Shown here piece by piece: positions 1-7,228 of a DNA stretch of 10,459 nt. Both the position numbers and the translations under genes were made by a program. The stretch is taken from NCBI GenBank assembly GCA_946061795.1, contig CAMGSK010000042.1:1-10459 (forward strand), read 5' to 3'. The first letter of the stretch is position 1; each line of letters opens with the position of its first letter. The stretch is from an uncultured Elusimicrobium sp. (GTDB lineage: Bacteria > Elusimicrobiota > Elusimicrobia > Elusimicrobiales > Elusimicrobiaceae). The notes beneath the pieces were generated by a model. The model was not told the origin of the DNA and ran no database searches. It was given only the letters and a program-made list of their open reading frames with translations.

Positions 1-777
1 CTCATCCAGCGCGCCCTGGGCGATGCCCACGGCCTGCGCGGCCACGCCGGGGCGGGAATAATCCAGCGTTTCCTGCACGTACAAAAGGCCGCGGCCTTCG
101 CTGCCCAACAGGTTTTCTTTGGGCACGCGGACGTTTTCAAAAATCAGCTCATACGTCGGGTTGGTGCGGATGCCCATTTTCTCTTCTTTCTTGCCGAAGC
201 TAAACCCGGGCGTTCCTTTTTCTATGACCAGCAGCGAAATGCCGCGCGCGCCGCGGGCCGGATTGGTGTTGACGGCCACGGTGTAAAAATCGGCTTCTTT
301 GCCGGTGGAAATGAAATGTTTGGTGCCGTTGACCACGTATTCGTCGCCGTCTTTGATGGCGGTGGTTTTCAAGGCGCTGGCGTCGGAGCCGGCTTCGGGC
401 TCCGTCAAGGCAAACGCCCACAGTTTTTTGCCGCTGGCCAAATCATAGCACCAGCGTTCTCTTTGCTCCGCCGTGGCGGCCAGAAACATCGGTATCGCGC
501 CCAGCGCGGTGGTGCCCGGCGTCAACGCCAGGCCCGCACACACGCGCGACAATTCTTCAAAAGCCATGGCCAGACAGGTAATGCCTCCGCCCAAACCGCC
601 GTATTTTTCCGGCAGCCACAAGCCGAACATCCCGGACTTGCGGAATTCTTCGTACATTTCTTTGGAAAACTGTTCCTTGGCGTCCATTTCCGCGCGCAAA
701 GGCTTTAGTTTTTTCTGGGCCAGTTCGCGCGTGGCGTTTAAGGTTTCCTGCTCCATTTCATTGATTGCGTAATCCAT
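1..777 (-). CDS. Acyl-CoA dehydrogenase, N-terminal 259 residues (cut by window edge)
   Basis: Flavoprotein that oxidises an acyl-CoA to the 2-enoyl-CoA and passes electrons to an electron-transfer flavoprotein. The visible 259 residues, about two thirds of a usual 380-residue family member, cover the helical N-terminal domain (about 1-120), the beta domain and the start of the C-terminal helical domain. The FAD/substrate-binding signature ALTEPEAGSD lies at 123-132, and the second block MGIRTNPTYEL followed by ENVRVPKENLLG at 201-225. The run DYSRPGVAAQAVGIAQGALD (239-258) opens the last domain. The catalytic Glu region lies beyond the window, so activity and chain-length preference cannot be judged. 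The ATG shares one base with the stop of the glycosyltransferase gene (TAATG), and GGAG lies 10 bases upstream, so it is the third gene of a coupled unit. The family is clear; the substrate is unknown. Confidence 0.93.
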   Translation of the reverse strand, partial: MDYAINEMEQETLNATRELAQKKLKPLRAEMDAKEQFSKEMYEEFRKSGMFGLWLPEKYGGLGGGITCLAMAFEELSRVCAGLALTPGTTALGAIPMFLAATAEQRERWCYDLASGKKLWAFALTEPEAGSDASALKTTAIKDGDEYVVNGTKHFISTGKEADFYTVAVNTNPARGARGISLLVIEKGTPGFSFGKKEEKMGIRTNPTYELIFENVRVPKENLLGSEGRGLLYVQETLDYSRPGVAAQAVGIAQGALDE

Positions 778-2015
778 TATTTTTTGTCTCCGGTGGAGTT
801 AAATTTGCGCCGGGCGCCCGCACGGCGGCGGCGGAAAAACGGTTTTCTGAGCGGCCGCTTGGATGGGCAAAGGCTGCGGTAAAGCTGTTCCTGGCGGCGA
901 ATCATCACGGGAACGGTAAATTCGCCGAAGTCCCGTTTGGAGATGTTGTTTTTAAAACGTTCCCGCAGGGAGTTGTTGCGCAGCAGCGTCTTAATTTTCT
1001 CGGCCAAGCCGGCCAAATCGTTGGGTTTGACCAAAAAGCCGGTGCGGTTGTCCGTAATCACTTCTCCCACGCCGTCCACGTCATAGCACACGGCGGGCAG
1101 GCGGTGGGCAGACGCTTCCAATAAGGACATCGGCACCCCTTCGCGCAAGGACGTACCGGCATATACGTCGGCCATGGCCATCAGTTCGTCAATGTCTCCG
1201 CGCCAGCCCGGGAAAAGGATTTGCTTTTCATGGCCCAGTTCTTTGACCAGTTTGGCCGCGCGGGCTTTGAGCGGGCCGTCCCCGGTATAAATGAAATAGA
1301 CGTTTTTCATTTGGCCCAGCACTTTGTTGGCAGCCATGACGAAATGAAACGGATTTTTCAGCGGCTTGAAATTAGCCACGGAAAGAACCACTTTCGCCTG
1401 CTGGGGAATCTTCAAAGACGCTTTTTTGGACTGTGGCGTAAAGTTGGGCGGCAGTTTGCGTTCAAAATCAATTCCGGCGCGGATAATCTCGCTGCGCACG
1501 CCTTTGCCGATGCCCAGCGCGGCCGCTTCGGCGGCGTTTTTCTTGGACACGAACACCAGCGCGTCGGTCAAGGACGAACAAAATTTCTCCGTCTTGACGA
1601 AGAAATTAAAATGCTTTTCGCCGTGTTCTTTGGCAAACCCCAGCCCGTGAAACGTATGCACCACTTTGGCTTTGCGCCAAAAAACGCGCGCGGCGATACG
1701 CCCCAATATGCCCGCTTTGGGCGCGTTGGTATGCACCACGTCGGGTTTTATCTTGCGCATCAAAAGGCCCATCTGCACCACGGCCAGCGCGTCATGCAGA
1801 CAGTATTTCGGGCGCACATCGTGGCGCAGCGCCGAAATAAAAAACAGGTTTTTCATTTCCCGTTTGGCTTTGCCGTCCAGACGGCCGCCTTTGCCGGCGG
1901 CCAGATACGGCTCAAACTCGCGCCGGTCCAATTTTTTAATCGTGGTCAGCACGCTGTTTTGCGCGCCGCCTTGGTCCAACGCGGTAATAAAATACAGAAT
2001 TTTCGTTTTTTCCAT
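777..2015 (-). CDS. Family 4 (GT-B fold) glycosyltransferase
   Basis: Retaining glycosyltransferase of the GT4 type, 412 residues, a normal length. It probably transfers a sugar from a nucleotide-sugar to a lipid-linked or surface glycan acceptor at the cytoplasmic face of the membrane. The N-terminal Rossmann domain has the glycine-rich loop ALDQGGAQNSVL (12-23) and VVHTNAPKAGILGRIAARV (93-111), then HTFHGLGF (120-127). The C-terminal nucleotide-sugar domain has SVANFKPLKNP (212-222), TGDGPLK (244-250) and the diagnostic E-x7-E motif REGVPMSLLEA, with Glu292 and Glu300. The last 30 residues are very basic (KRPLRKPFFRRRRAGARRKF), which could hold the enzyme to acidic phospholipids; that is inference. 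Its ATG overlaps the stop of the SpoIID-like gene by one base (TGATG), with GGAG 10 bases upstream. Donor and acceptor cannot be read from the sequence. Confidence 0.92.
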   Translation of the reverse strand: MEKTKILYFITALDQGGAQNSVLTTIKKLDRREFEPYLAAGKGGRLDGKAKREMKNLFFISALRHDVRPKYCLHDALAVVQMGLLMRKIKPDVVHTNAPKAGILGRIAARVFWRKAKVVHTFHGLGFAKEHGEKHFNFFVKTEKFCSSLTDALVFVSKKNAAEAAALGIGKGVRSEIIRAGIDFERKLPPNFTPQSKKASLKIPQQAKVVLSVANFKPLKNPFHFVMAANKVLGQMKNVYFIYTGDGPLKARAAKLVKELGHEKQILFPGWRGDIDELMAMADVYAGTSLREGVPMSLLEASAHRLPAVCYDVDGVGEVITDNRTGFLVKPNDLAGLAEKIKTLLRNNSLRERFKNNISKRDFGEFTVPVMIRRQEQLYRSLCPSKRPLRKPFFRRRRAGARRKFNSTGDKK

Positions 2016-4243
2016 CAGTGCACTTCTCCGGTATGGGTATCTAAAATGCGGGCGTTAGGAAAATAATATTTGATAATGCCCTGGTAATTGGCGCCCGTGC
2101 GGGCCAGCCCTTGCGCGCCGCTGACGCACAAGCCGACTCCCGTGCCTGTGTCATATCCGCGCACCAGCACGCGCGCGACGTTTTTGCCTTTATACACGGG
2201 AACGAAATCAAAAAACGTGGAACGCATGGTGCCCGCTCCGAGCATATAATTCACTTCCTGCGGGGTCTGCGCTTCAAAGGAGCCCTTGCTGCCTTCAAAA
2301 CGCATAGACAGCACGCGCCCCGTGGGAGAAAGTTTCAACGGAACCAGCGCGCGCAGTTTACCGAACTTGACGCGCGCGTTCAAACGCTCCTGAATATCTT
2401 TGGCGTCATACAGATAAATCCACTTGACCTCAGACCAACGCGTCGCATCCTGCGGGCGGGAATATAAATCCGCCGGCGGGCTGGAAAGGATATACTTGGA
2501 CAGATTCACCGGAGAATAAACATAACCGGGGCGCTGGTCCGTGTTGGCCGTAGCGTCGTAGGTGACCGTTCCGCAGGAAGCGTAGTAGCCCAGTTCCGTG
2601 CCGGAAAGTTCCAAGCCCAAAGACGCTTTGGCCGCTTCCAGCATGGGCAGCACGGTAAGGTTGACGCCTTTAAATTTGAAATATACGTCGTTGTCGGTAA
2701 TATGATAGGGCTTGTCCGCGTTTTGTACGGATGCTTCTTTCAGTGCGGCGCGGAACACCACCGCCAGCGCGGCCAAAGCCTGGGGCTGCTGTACGCCCCG
2801 GGCTTGCGTGGCCAGCAGGGACGGAATTAAATCTTCGGCATACACCTCATTGACCAGCGTCATGCCTTCCTCCCCGGGGATGACGGTCAGTGCGCCTTTT
2901 AATTCTTTGTCGCTTAAATCGGCCGCGAACAAATCTTCGGCGGCAGCGTCTTTGACCAACAAAGTTTTGACGTCTTTATCCGGCTGCAGCGTAAAAGGCC
3001 GGCGGGAGGAAAACTCCACGTGTCCGTATTTATCCTTCACGTCCACGCCTTTGGTTTGCGGATTGAACTCCAGCACGCGCGTGACGTAAGAAGGAGACTG
3101 AAAGACTTCGCCCAGCCGCTCGCTGCGCGCGGTCATAACGCCCGAAGGCATCACGCTGACGCGCGTGAGCGCAACGGGCCGCTGCCAACGGTCCGCGTAC
3201 AAAGCCATTTTGACAATGTCGGAAGGAGTAGAAGGCAAATCCTGCACAATCGGGCGGTCCAAACGAAGATAGAACAAATAGTCAGCCGGGTTCCCGGGAA
3301 GTTTGGCCATTTGTTTCGCGGTTTGTTTGCGGGCGTATGTGTCCGCCGGGTCCAAACTGTAAAGCGTGGAAAAGGCCTGAAAAACCGCCTGCGGATTTTT
3401 TTCCGTTTTCGCCGTCAGACGCGCCAGCAGCTGCATGGCGGGGTAATTGTTGGCGTCGTGGCTGAGCGCCTGCTGCAAAAACACGGGGGCCTGATGGCGG
3501 GCCTTTTTATGGTCGGCAGCCAGCCGGCCCATCATGTAAGAAGCGAAAGAAATCATATACGGGTCCGACGTATAAATATGCTGCAGGGTCTGGGCAGTGT
3601 TTTTTACGTCTCCCTCAAAATAATACGCCAAAGCCGTGCCCAGCTTGGCGGAAGACGCATATTCAAAATCCGCCGTCAGATACAGCATATTGGAAAAAGA
3701 CTGGCGGGCCTTTTTATATTTTCCGGCGGCGAACAGCGTCCAGCCGCGCGTCAGTTCCGCAAACGGATCCTCCGGAGCCAGTTTGACGGCTTGATTGACG
3801 TACGTCAGAGCCTGTTTGACCAGCCCGCGCTGAAGAGACAAAACGGAAAGCTCCAAGTTGGCCCGGGCCGCCACGGCGGCGTCTTCGGCCTTTTCATACG
3901 CTTTAAAGGAAAAATAACAGGCGTCGGGCCCTTCGGCGAGACATTTGCGGGCGACGGGCTGCAATTCGGCCGGGAAAGAATAGTTCTGCACCGACGAATG
4001 CAGAATTTTGTCGCTCAGCTGCAAATCCACCCGTTCCACCAAAGACTGTTTGGTCACCTTGCCGGATACAAATCCTTCCCCGGCAAACTCCGCGGAAGAA
4101 TTATCCCCCCCGCTTTGGCTGAAGGTGGCGTGTCCTACCGCGGGAGAAGCTTTGAATTCAGGCCGGGAAGCGGAAAGCTGGCCATACGCCGCGGAAGAAA
4201 AAAACCACAGAAAAACGGGTGCGAAAACGCTGTATTTTCTCAT
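2015..4243 (-). CDS. Secreted TPR plus SpoIID/LytB-domain protein
   Basis: Protein of 742 residues. An N-terminal signal peptide (about 1-21, MRKYSVFAPVFLWFFSSAAY, likely cut after Gly21) points to export. Residues 115-305 are helical TPR-like repeats, e.g. ALTYVNQAVKLAPEDPFAEL (145-164). Residues about 385-735 match the SpoIID/LytB fold, whose known members are lytic transglycosylases acting on denuded peptidoglycan, or amidase enhancers. Recognisable blocks are NEVYAEDLIPSLLATQ (465-480), YYASCGTVTYD (553-563), GRVLSMRFEGSKG (642-654) and GYDTGTGVGLCVSGAQGLA (697-715), close to the family's ending before YYFPN. The position expected for the catalytic Glu is Leu476 and the usual His of GHGVGM is Thr, so the domain may be inactive. 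I chose the ATG at 4243 over a TTG two codons upstream because that TTG lies in the promoter spacer. There is no Shine-Dalgarno site. It is first in a unit with the glycosyltransferase and acyl-CoA dehydrogenase. Confidence 0.85.
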   Translation of the reverse strand: MRKYSVFAPVFLWFFSSAAYGQLSASRPEFKASPAVGHATFSQSGGDNSSAEFAGEGFVSGKVTKQSLVERVDLQLSDKILHSSVQNYSFPAELQPVARKCLAEGPDACYFSFKAYEKAEDAAVAARANLELSVLSLQRGLVKQALTYVNQAVKLAPEDPFAELTRGWTLFAAGKYKKARQSFSNMLYLTADFEYASSAKLGTALAYYFEGDVKNTAQTLQHIYTSDPYMISFASYMMGRLAADHKKARHQAPVFLQQALSHDANNYPAMQLLARLTAKTEKNPQAVFQAFSTLYSLDPADTYARKQTAKQMAKLPGNPADYLFYLRLDRPIVQDLPSTPSDIVKMALYADRWQRPVALTRVSVMPSGVMTARSERLGEVFQSPSYVTRVLEFNPQTKGVDVKDKYGHVEFSSRRPFTLQPDKDVKTLLVKDAAAEDLFAADLSDKELKGALTVIPGEEGMTLVNEVYAEDLIPSLLATQARGVQQPQALAALAVVFRAALKEASVQNADKPYHITDNDVYFKFKGVNLTVLPMLEAAKASLGLELSGTELGYYASCGTVTYDATANTDQRPGYVYSPVNLSKYILSSPPADLYSRPQDATRWSEVKWIYLYDAKDIQERLNARVKFGKLRALVPLKLSPTGRVLSMRFEGSKGSFEAQTPQEVNYMLGAGTMRSTFFDFVPVYKGKNVARVLVRGYDTGTGVGLCVSGAQGLARTGANYQGIIKYYFPNARILDTHTGEVH

Positions 4244-4258
4244 ATACAAATTATAACA
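4243..4258 (-). promoter_or_regulatory. Extended -10 promoter directly abutting the SpoIID-like ATG (leaderless candidate)
   Basis: The minus strand reads TGT-TATAAT (4258-4250), then TTGTAT (4249-4244), then ATG. This is a perfect -10 hexamer with the TGn extension, and the 6-base gap places the expected start of transcription at the A of the ATG. No TTGACA-like -35 is seen 16-18 bases further upstream, which is tolerated by extended -10 promoters. No purine-rich Shine-Dalgarno site precedes the ATG. The same layout is found at 9024-9039. Activity is inferred from sequence alone. Confidence 0.65.
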
Positions 4259-4269
4259 AATTGAGAGCG

Positions 4270-4308
4270 GTTTCCCCCGTCTTTTACGCGAAAGAACGGG
4301 AAGGAAAC
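4270..4308 (-). other. Long hairpin between the ankyrin gene and the SpoIID-like gene
   Basis: Two nested arms: GTTTCC/GGAAAC (4303-4308 with 4270-4275) outside and a 10-base inner stem (4291-4300 with 4276-4285; one C-A mismatch and one G-U pair) closing on a 5-base loop. Two unpaired bases (4301-4302) separate the stems. It lies 10 bases after the ankyrin stop codon, where a terminator is expected, but no T tract follows on the minus strand, so it is not a classic intrinsic terminator. It also covers the -35 region of the next promoter. It could be a weak or Rho-assisted end, an mRNA-stabilising 3' structure, or an operator. Confidence 0.5.
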
Positions 4309-4318
4309 ACGACTGAAA

Positions 4319-5527
4319 TTATTTGGACGAATTTTGTTCCGCGTCGGCTTCGGCCTGGCGGGCCCCTTGGGAAGCCTCGGCGGCCATCTGCCCTTCACGC
4401 GCCTGATGAAACAAGCGTTTTACTTCTTCGGAGGGCATTTCCAGCAATTGGACAATTTCCGTACGCCGGTAGCGTTTGGCCGCGTCCAGCGCGGTTTGTC
4501 CGTCGGCGGTTTTGAGGGATTTATCCGCGTCGTAAGCGAGCAGAATTTTCACCACGGACGGATAACCTTTCAGCGCGGCCCAATACAAGGCCGTTTCTCC
4601 GCGTTTGTTTTGCTGGTTGACGTCGGCCCGGTATTGCATGGTCAGCGGCGCAAAAAGCGCAAGCAGCGTTTGAGGATGGTTGTAGCGGGCGGCATAAAGC
4701 AAAGCGGAATTGCCTTCATTATTGACGGCGTTGACGTTGGCGCGGTAGGCAAGCAATGTCTGCACGCTGCGCGTATCGCCCAAAGAAGCGGAAATAATCA
4801 GCGGAGAGTTGCCTTTGTCGTTTTGTACGTTGGGGTCCACCCCGGCTTTGAGCATCCCCAACACGCCCACAAAATTTTTCTTGGCGCTGGCGCGCAGCAG
4901 CGTGTCGGAATCTACGCCGGCTTTAACGCCGTTAAGCAAAAACAAATCCACCAGCTGGCCTTTCTGTTTTTCCACGGCCAAGCCCATCGGCGTTTGGCGG
5001 TAATTGTTGGGAAGGTTCAAGTCCGCGTTTTCATAAACCAGCAGGCGGGTAATGTCGTCGTGGCCCATATAGACGCTGCGCAGCACGGCGGTATCGCGCG
5101 TATAGGCGTTTTGTTTGTTTACGTCCGCCCCCAAAGCCAACAGCCGCTCCACCGCGGACATATTGCCCAACGTGGCGGCGGCCAACAACAAACTGTCGCC
5201 GCGGCTGTTGATGATATTGGGATCTTTTACCTTGCGGTCCAGAATATCAAAAAAAGCCGCCTCGTCGCCTTTGCGCAGCGCGTTGGTGGCTTCTTCGGCA
5301 ATTTGCTGAGGGGTTTGGCCAGACACAATCACCTGCGTCCCGGCGGCTTTGCGCGGGCGGGAAGCGGAAACGCTTCCTTTCAGCGTAAACGCCAAAAGCG
5401 CCGCCAAAGGCACCAATGCGGCCACAATCAAAAACGTATAAGGCCTGCGCTGGGCTTTCTGCAACACTTTTTGGGCCTGCTTGGCGGGCACGGCCGTTAG
5501 GCGGGATGTGGTTTTTTTGAATGACAC
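4319..5527 (-). CDS. Membrane-anchored ankyrin-repeat protein
   Basis: Protein of 402 residues. A short basic N-terminus (1-28) is followed by one transmembrane segment at 29-49 (TFLIVAALVPLAALLAFTLK), with a charge pattern that predicts the C-terminal part faces the periplasm. Residues 70-104 form a helical lead-in. About eight ankyrin repeats follow up to residue 363; clear ones include SLLLAAATLGNMSAVERLLA (112-131), SPLIISASLGDTRSVQTLLA (241-260) and TALYWAALKGYPSVVKILLA (312-331). One repeat near 285-305 carries an insertion. The tail (364-402) is Gln/Glu/Ala-rich and probably disordered. Ankyrin repeats are protein-binding scaffolds; the partner is unknown. The gene starts with GTG, 12 bases after the rnc stop, with a weak GAGGGG site upstream, so it is likely the last gene of the fatty-acid/rnc unit. 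No enzymatic domain is seen. Confidence 0.88.
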   Translation of the reverse strand: MSFKKTTSRLTAVPAKQAQKVLQKAQRRPYTFLIVAALVPLAALLAFTLKGSVSASRPRKAAGTQVIVSGQTPQQIAEEATNALRKGDEAAFFDILDRKVKDPNIINSRGDSLLLAAATLGNMSAVERLLALGADVNKQNAYTRDTAVLRSVYMGHDDITRLLVYENADLNLPNNYRQTPMGLAVEKQKGQLVDLFLLNGVKAGVDSDTLLRASAKKNFVGVLGMLKAGVDPNVQNDKGNSPLIISASLGDTRSVQTLLAYRANVNAVNNEGNSALLYAARYNHPQTLLALFAPLTMQYRADVNQQNKRGETALYWAALKGYPSVVKILLAYDADKSLKTADGQTALDAAKRYRRTEIVQLLEMPSEEVKRLFHQAREGQMAAEASQGARQAEADAEQNSSK

Positions 5528-5539
5528 AAACCCCTCGGA

Positions 5540-6214
5540 TTATTTTTTAACTTTCAAACGACGGTAAGCGTCTCTGGCGGCGTCCTGTTCGGCCAATTTT
5601 TTATTGCGGCCTTTTCCGACACCGAGGCGTTTGCCGTCTAAAGCGACTTCCACGGTAAATATCTTATCGTGCTCAGGGCCCACGGTCTGCAGCACTTCAT
5701 AGGTCGGCGTGCTGCGGCTGCGCTTTTGAATATATTCCTGCAGCTGGCTCTTAAAGTCGCCGGCGTCCTGTTTCAGCTCCTGCGTGCGCACCCACGGAAG
5801 CACCACATGTTCCGCCGCCGGATAACCGCCGTCAAGATATACGGCCCCGATGACGGCCTCCATGGCGTTGGAAATGATGCTGTCGCGCTGGCGTCCGCCG
5901 GTGGCCAGTTCGCCATGTCCCAGGCGCATAAAACGCCCGAGCTCCAACTTTTTTGCCCAAAGATACAGATTGTGTCTGGACACCAGATTGGATTTTATTT
6001 TGGAAAGCACTCCCTCTTCACTGTGCGGGCACTGGCAGTAGATATAATGCGCCACAATGGCGCCCAATATGCTGTCTCCCAGGAACTCCAGGCGTTCGTT
6101 GTGGTGAACGGCCTTGTGTTCGCCCGCGTAAGATTTATGAGTGAGTGCTTCCCTTAAAATCTCCGCGTCTTTGAAGCAATAGTCGATGATTGTTTGTAGC
6201 TCTTTTATCGGCAC
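5540..6214 (-). CDS. rnc: Ribonuclease III
   Basis: Double-stranded-RNA endonuclease that processes rRNA precursors and structured mRNAs as a dimer in the cytoplasm. It has 224 residues, a normal length. The catalytic domain (about 1-150) opens with ALTHKSYAGEH (23-33) and carries the signature NERLEFLGDS (39-48), with Glu43 and Asp47 as metal ligands. The second catalytic block is SNAMEAVIGAVYLDGGY (115-131), with Glu119. Asn116 stands where many enzymes (E. coli, Aquifex) have an Asp ligand. Residues about 155-222 form the dsRNA-binding domain, ending GKGRNKKLAEQDAARDAYRR. The start is GTG, only 3 bases after the acpP stop, and no Shine-Dalgarno site is visible, so translation is probably coupled to acpP. 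The fit of residues 5-29 to the usual family N-terminus supports this start. Adjacency to acpP is a common bacterial arrangement. Confidence 0.96.
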   Translation of the reverse strand: MPIKELQTIIDYCFKDAEILREALTHKSYAGEHKAVHHNERLEFLGDSILGAIVAHYIYCQCPHSEEGVLSKIKSNLVSRHNLYLWAKKLELGRFMRLGHGELATGGRQRDSIISNAMEAVIGAVYLDGGYPAAEHVVLPWVRTQELKQDAGDFKSQLQEYIQKRSRSTPTYEVLQTVGPEHDKIFTVEVALDGKRLGVGKGRNKKLAEQDAARDAYRRLKVKK

Positions 6215-6217
6215 GCT

Positions 6218-6463
6218 TTATTTTTTGGCGTTGGCTTCAATATAGCTGACGGCTTCACCCACGGTTTTGATTTTTTCGGCTTTGTCGTCCGGGATTTCAA
6301 TGTCAAACTCCTCTTCCAGCGCCATGATGAGTTCCACGGTGTCCAAAGAGTCGGCTCCCAAATCGTTGACGAACTGGGCCTCGGGTTTCACCTGGTCAGC
6401 TTCCACGCCCAACTGCTCCACGATGATATTTTTTACTCTTTCTTGTACGTTTTCTACAGACAT
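6218..6463 (-). CDS. acpP: Acyl carrier protein
   Basis: Small acidic carrier of 81 residues that holds growing acyl chains as thioesters on a 4'-phosphopantetheine arm during type II fatty-acid synthesis. The attachment site is Ser39 in the classic motif [19 protein letters not shown] (35-53). The Asp-Ser-Leu triad and following acidic helix II, the docking face for FAS enzymes, are intact. The length and the acidic composition are typical. The start codon is preceded by a good GGAGG Shine-Dalgarno site 5 bases upstream. The gene lies 21 bases after fabG and 3 bases before rnc, so it is in the middle of the unit. Its product also serves PlsX, encoded two genes upstream, which takes acyl-ACP as substrate. 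Confidence 0.98.
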   Translation of the reverse strand: MSVENVQERVKNIIVEQLGVEADQVKPEAQFVNDLGADSLDTVELIMALEEEFDIEIPDDKAEKIKTVGEAVSYIEANAKK

Positions 6464-6484
6464 GTTGTCCTCCGAATGTATTCT

Positions 6485-7228
6485 TTAAATGTAAAGTCCG
6501 CCGTTGACGGCCAGCACGTGCCCGGTAATATAGGACGCGTCCCGGCTGGCCAAAAACATGACTGCTTTGGCGATGTCCTGCGGTTCTGCAAATCTTTTGA
6601 GCGCAATGGCGGAGAAAGCTTTTTCTTTCATTTCTTCGCTCATGGCGTCGGTCATAGCCGTATGAACAAATCCCGGCGCGACCGCGTTGACGCGCACGCC
6701 GCGCGAGCCGAATTCCTTGGCCAAAGATTTGGTCAAGCCGATAATGCCCGCCTTGCTGGCGGCGTAGTTGGCCTGACCGGCGTTGCCCATTTGGCCGATG
6801 ACGGAAGAAATATTGACGATGTTGCCGCTTCTTTGTTTAAACATCACTTTTAAAGCGGCTTTGGACATCAGGAAAGTGCCCGTCAAATTCACGTTAATCA
6901 CCGCGTCCCAGTCCGCCTCGCTCATGCGTACGACCAGGCCGTCTTTGGTAATGCCGGCGTTGTTGACCAGCACGTCCAGTCCCCCCAGTTCTTTTACCGC
7001 GCCTTCCACAAAAGCGGCGCAGTCCGAAGCCGAGGAAATATTGCACTTGGCGGCGAACACTTTGCCGCCGAAAGATTGCAAATGTTCTTTGGTCTTGGCC
7101 AGCAGCTCTTCATTGGTGCCGCACACGGCCACATCCGCTCCGGCCTGGGCGAAAGCCTCCGCCAGCGCAAGCCCGATGCCGCGCGTGGCGCCGGTGACGA
7201 CCACTTTTTGGCCTTTAAAATCAAACAT
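6485..7228 (-). CDS. fabG: 3-oxoacyl-[acyl-carrier-protein] reductase
   Basis: NADPH-dependent short-chain dehydrogenase that reduces 3-oxoacyl-ACP to 3-hydroxyacyl-ACP in each elongation round. It has 247 residues, a normal length. The cofactor loop TGATRGIG is at 12-19 and NNAG at 89-92. The catalytic tetrad is visible as Asn114, Ser142, Tyr155 and Lys159, in the blocks INVNLTG, NISSVIG and YAASK. The end, GHVLAVNGGLYI, fits the family's usual GxxLxVNGG close. I place the start at the ATG at 7228, not at a possible start 42 bases upstream inside plsX, because AAGGAGG lies 9 bases before this ATG and the protein then begins with the family's usual short strand. It overlaps the end of plsX by 8 bases, which implies translational coupling. 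It sits directly next to acpP, its carrier. Confidence 0.97.
   Translation of the reverse strand: MFDFKGQKVVVTGATRGIGLALAEAFAQAGADVAVCGTNEELLAKTKEHLQSFGGKVFAAKCNISSASDCAAFVEGAVKELGGLDVLVNNAGITKDGLVVRMSEADWDAVINVNLTGTFLMSKAALKVMFKQRSGNIVNISSVIGQMGNAGQANYAASKAGIIGLTKSLAKEFGSRGVRVNAVAPGFVHTAMTDAMSEEMKEKAFSAIALKRFAEPQDIAKAVMFLASRDASYITGHVLAVNGGLYI

Noticed and set aside
1221..2066. Plus-strand open frame (281 codons) opposite the glycosyltransferase
   Set aside because: Antisense to a gene with all GT4 motifs; no motif of its own.
4244..4249. TTG start two codons upstream for the SpoIID-like gene
   Set aside because: It lies in the 6-base promoter spacer and adds only two residues before a normal signal peptide; the ATG at 4243 is simpler.
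3020..4264. Long plus-strand open frame (414 codons) opposite the SpoIID-like gene
   Set aside because: It is antisense to a well-supported gene, is rich in Arg/Gly/His/Gln as expected from reading GC-rich third positions backwards, and shows no recognisable motif or ribosome binding site.
4334..5500. Long plus-strand open frame (388 codons) opposite the ankyrin gene
   Set aside because: The minus strand encodes clear ankyrin repeats; the plus frame only mirrors that repeat pattern and has no family features.
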